Assembly: GCF_030813715.1 (NCBI RefSeq)
Contig: NZ_JAUSUZ010000001.1
Location: 6,572,001 to 6,636,000 of the forward strand
Direction: 5' to 3'
Source of the DNA: Catenuloplanes indicus
GTDB taxonomy: Bacteria > Actinomycetota > Actinomycetes > Mycobacteriales > Micromonosporaceae
DNA length: 64,000 bases
Below the pieces are notes generated by a model. That model ran no database searches and was not told the DNA's origin. It saw only the letters and a list, made by a program, of their open reading frames with translations. Position numbers and translations under genes: made by a program. Below are positions 61,835 to 64,000 of the stretch, piece by piece (position 1 is the stretch's first letter; the number at the start of each line of letters is the position of its first letter).

Positions 61835-62770
61835 ATGCGAGCAGTCACGATCAGCAAGAACAACGGTTCCACCTCGATCTCGATCGGGGACCGCCCTGCC
61901 GTCGAGCCGGAATCCGGGTCGGTGCGGATCCACGTGGCGGCGGCGAGCGTGAACCCGTCGGATCCGTTCCTGTGGCACGCCGTCGAGAACGGCCCGGATG
62001 GCGTTTCGGTCGTCCCGGGCCTCGACGCGGCCGGCACGATCACCGCGGTAGGGCCGGGCGAGCGCCGGCTGAGCGTAGGCCAGCACGTCATGGCGATCGT
62101 GAACCCGCGTCGGCCCGAGGGCGGCGCGCAGGCGGAAGAGATCGTCGTCCCGGCGGCATCGGTCGTCCCGGTTCCCGGCGGCATCGGCATCACCGAAGCG
62201 GCGACGCTGCCCATGACCGGCCTGACCGCGCTGGAGGGCCTCCGGCTGCTCTCCCTGCCCGTCGGCGCCGTCCTCGCCGTCACGGGCGGAGCGGGACTGC
62301 TGTCATCGTTGCTCATCCCGCTCGCGAAGCGGCAAGGCCTCCGGGTGATCGCGGACGCGAAGCCCGCGGACGAGGAACTGGTGCGGAGTTTCGGCGCTGA
62401 CGAGGTCGTTCCCCGTGGCGAAGCATTCAACGGAGCGGTTCTCCAGCTCGCGCCCGGCGGCGTCGACGCCGTGTACGACACCGCGAACCTGACGCGCGCC
62501 GTTCTTCCCGCCATCCGCCCAGGGGGCGCCATCGCAGTGATCCGCGGCTGGGACGACAGCGGGGATCCGGAGCGTGGCATCACCGTCCACCCGGTCAGCG
62601 TCGGCAAGGCGTTCTCCGACACGGCGGGACTCGAACTCCTCGCCGCGGAGGCGGCCGCCGGCCGCATTCGTCTGCGCGTCGCTGAGACGTACGCCCCGGA
62701 GAACGCACGAGCGGCGTACGAGCGAATGGAAGCGGGCGGGCTGAGGGGCCGCCTCGTCCTCACTTTCTAG
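61835..62770 (+). CDS. Zinc-free MDR oxidoreductase (quinone reductase-like)
   Basis: A 311-residue NADPH-dependent oxidoreductase of the medium-chain family. The N-terminal GroES-like fold with 'VNPSDPFLWHAVENGPDG' and 'VVPGLDAAGTI' is followed by a Rossmann domain, 'VLAVTGGAGLLSS'. No zinc-cysteine cluster is present. AGGAG lies 6 nt before ATG 61835. Likely induced by an electrophile or drug through the divergent TetR. Confidence 0.87.
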   Translation: MRAVTISKNNGSTSISIGDRPAVEPESGSVRIHVAAASVNPSDPFLWHAVENGPDGVSVVPGLDAAGTITAVGPGERRLSVGQHVMAIVNPRRPEGGAQAEEIVVPAASVVPVPGGIGITEAATLPMTGLTALEGLRLLSLPVGAVLAVTGGAGLLSSLLIPLAKRQGLRVIADAKPADEELVRSFGADEVVPRGEAFNGAVLQLAPGGVDAVYDTANLTRAVLPAIRPGGAIAVIRGWDDSGDPERGITVHPVSVGKAFSDTAGLELLAAEAAAGRIRLRVAETYAPENARAAYERMEAGGLRGRLVLTF

Positions 62771-62798
62771 AGGTTTTCCGCACCGGATGCGGGCCCGC

Positions 62799-62817
62799 GT
62801 CGCCGGCTCCCGGCGAC
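62799..62817. terminator. Hairpin between convergent genes
   Basis: GTCGCCGG-CTC-CCGGCGAC, an 8-bp stem with a 3-nt loop, in the 85-bp gap between the oxidoreductase and HxlR gene ends. Confidence 0.55.
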
Positions 62818-62855
62818 ATCGCCACGCCGTACTCGTGATTGGCCGCGGGCCCGGA

Positions 62856-63239
62856 TCAGCCGCCGGTGTTCTCCCGGTGCGCGCGGATCTCAACCTGGTG
62901 GTCGCCCGCCCACCGTACGAGCGCGGAAGCCGTCTCCAACAGGCTTTCTCCCAGGGGTGTCAGCGAATACTCCACCCGCGGTGGCACCTCGGCGTAGGCC
63001 TCGCGCCGCAGTAGTCCGTCCTCACCGAGCAGCCGCAACGTGACGGTCAGCATGCGCTGTGAGATCCCCGGCACGATCTGCATCAGTTCGGAGTAACGGC
63101 GAGGGCCGTCGCGCAGGTTGCCGATCACCAGCAGACTCCATTTGTCGCCGACCCGGTCGAGTATTTCACGGACGAATTCACCGTTGTCGGCCAGCAGGTC
63201 ACCGCAATCCTGCGCACGCGCCGCCCCGGTACCGCTCAT
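62856..63239 (-). CDS. HxlR-family regulator
   Basis: A 127-residue winged-helix protein. 'ILDRVGDKWSLLVIGNLRDG', 'RRYSELMQIVPGISQRMLT' and 'VPPRVEYSLTPLGESL' are diagnostic. It has one N-terminal cysteine (QDCGD), the position used for redox or electrophile sensing in some members. ATG 63239 is chosen; AAGGAG is about 10 nt upstream, while ATG 63248 would sit on the ribosome-binding site. Divergent from the azoreductase gene. Confidence 0.9.
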   Translation of the reverse strand: MSGTGAARAQDCGDLLADNGEFVREILDRVGDKWSLLVIGNLRDGPRRYSELMQIVPGISQRMLTVTLRLLGEDGLLRREAYAEVPPRVEYSLTPLGESLLETASALVRWAGDHQVEIRAHRENTGG

Positions 63240-63260
63240 GACGCACATTCTCCTTCGCTA

Positions 63261-63276
63261 CGCACATGGATGTGCG
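63261..63276. promoter_or_regulatory. HxlR operator candidate
   Basis: CGCACAT-GG-ATGTGCG, a perfect 7-bp inverted repeat 22 bp upstream of the HxlR ATG. A second CGCACA half-site follows at 63285-63290. Confidence 0.65.
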
Positions 63277-63374
63277 CGCTGATACGCACACGAAAGTGCC
63301 TTTTGTAAGAGCCGAAATTGCGGCGCATGATCTCACCACGCGCCACTCCCGCGCACTCCCACGAGAAGGAAACC

Positions 63375-64000
63375 ATGTCCTATTTGCTCCACATCGACGG
63401 TACCCTGTTCGACTCCGAGTCGATCTCCCGCCAGGTCGCCCGTACCTTCCGCGAGAACTGGAACGGGCGGGTCGTGCACCGCGATCTTGCCGCTTCTCCG
63501 GTGCCACACCTTACTGCTCCCGGCCTCACTGCCCGCCTCACCGATCCGGCCACGCACACGTCGGAGATCGCCGCGGCGCGAGGCATCCAGGACGAACTCA
63601 TCGACGAGTTCCTGGGCGCCGGCGGCTACCTGTTCACGGTGCCGCTGTACAACTACGGCGTACCGTCGGCCTTCAAGGCCTGGATCGACCAGGTTGCCGT
63701 CGTCGGTCGCACCATCGCCATTCCGGATGGCGTTCCGGCGCGGGGACGTCCGGCGCTCGTGGTCTCCTCCCGCGGCGGCGCCTACATGGAGGGAGCGTCC
63801 CACTACGGCCGCGACCACCTGGTCCCGCACCTGGAGACGATCCTCGGCCTGGAGATGGGCCTGGACCTCACCTTCATCACCCCGTCCTTCGGCCTCGCCC
63901 CGGTCGTCCCGCCGATGGCCGACCTGATCCCCATGCACGAAGCCTCCCTGGCCGAGTCCCACGAGCAGGCACGCAAGCTCGGCGAGTCCTTCTCCTTCCG
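63375..64000 (+). CDS. azoR: FMN-dependent NADH-azoreductase, cut by window end
   Basis: At least 208 residues of a flavodoxin-fold quinone/azo reductase; the C-terminus lies beyond the window. 'LLHIDGTLFDSESISRQVAR' (FMN phosphate loop), 'TVPLYNYGVPSAFKAWIDQV' and the 'VVSSRGGAY' flavin loop are present. AAGGA lies just before ATG 63375. It is probably induced by quinones through the divergent HxlR regulator. Confidence 0.88.
   Translation, partial: MSYLLHIDGTLFDSESISRQVARTFRENWNGRVVHRDLAASPVPHLTAPGLTARLTDPATHTSEIAAARGIQDELIDEFLGAGGYLFTVPLYNYGVPSAFKAWIDQVAVVGRTIAIPDGVPARGRPALVVSSRGGAYMEGASHYGRDHLVPHLETILGLEMGLDLTFITPSFGLAPVVPPMADLIPMHEASLAESHEQARKLGESFSF

Overview
The window is high-GC actinobacterial DNA, most probably from a member of the Micromonosporaceae (Actinoplanes/Catenuloplanes/Micromonospora type). 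The basis is gene content: a chaplin with an LPxTG anchor, biotin synthase with its actinobacterial helper BsaP, a cellobiose (ceb/bglC) cluster with CebR-type operators, WXG100 proteins with an EccC-type ATPase, and frequent GTG starts with GTGA/ATGA overlaps. The family assignment is an inference. No rRNA, tRNA, CRISPR array or prophage was seen.

Layout. 0-10.7 kb: a GGDEF/EAL protein with a degraded EAL domain, MsrB, an LPVTG chaplin, a stand-alone LigD-type polymerase, small membrane and CGNR regulators, a K+ channel, a secreted peptidase lipoprotein, an AEC transporter, a Trp-rich tandem-repeat membrane protein and an ATP-dependent ligase. 10.8-12.4 kb: an IS4-family element with 28-bp inverted repeats and a 10-bp target duplication, inserted in a copy of a dispersed ~90-bp repeat. 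12.6-15.2 kb: a DUF3592-like protein, and a BenE transporter divergent from an XRE-cupin regulator across an 18-bp palindrome. 15.7-20.4 kb: an ECF sigma/anti-sigma pair followed by three exported proteins. 20.5-24.0 kb: an AlkA-like glycosylase, an IS30-HTH/MarR regulator, a DUF4097 protein and a hydrolase.

24.0-30.7 kb holds the most striking operon: herA-sbcD(mre11)-sbcC(rad50)-nurA. This is the archaeal DNA end-resection set in archaeal order, preceded by a cluster of DnaA-box-like 9-mers. 30.8-37.6 kb: a RibD-like reductase, then cebE-cebF-cebG-bglC with its LacI-type repressor and two operators flanking the promoter. 37.7-50.7 kb is a type VII secretion region: an ACT protein, an Imm35-like immunity gene, a 906-residue WXG-papain-fold polymorphic toxin, two WXG100-class proteins around an unknown protein, a 1449-residue FHA-EccC ATPase, a LysM-repeat membrane protein and an ACT-GNAT fusion. 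No eccB, eccD, eccE or mycP is present. 50.7-52.2 kb is a gene-poor, repeat-rich gap with an 83-nt palindrome and a MITE-like element. 52.2-56.5 kb carries biotin genes (bioF-bioD divergent from bioB-bsaP-GNAT). 56.7-64.0 kb has a P450, a 1016-residue PAS-GGDEF-EAL protein (degenerate GGDEF, intact EAL), a TetR/quinone-reductase pair and an HxlR/azoreductase pair, the last cut by the window end.

Three themes recur. Local regulators sit divergent from their targets across visible palindromes (BenE, DUF4097, TetR, HxlR and toxin loci). One insertion-element family has hit the same position of one dispersed repeat at least twice, probably three times. The two c-di-GMP proteins look complementary, one probably synthesis-only and the other probably hydrolysis-only.
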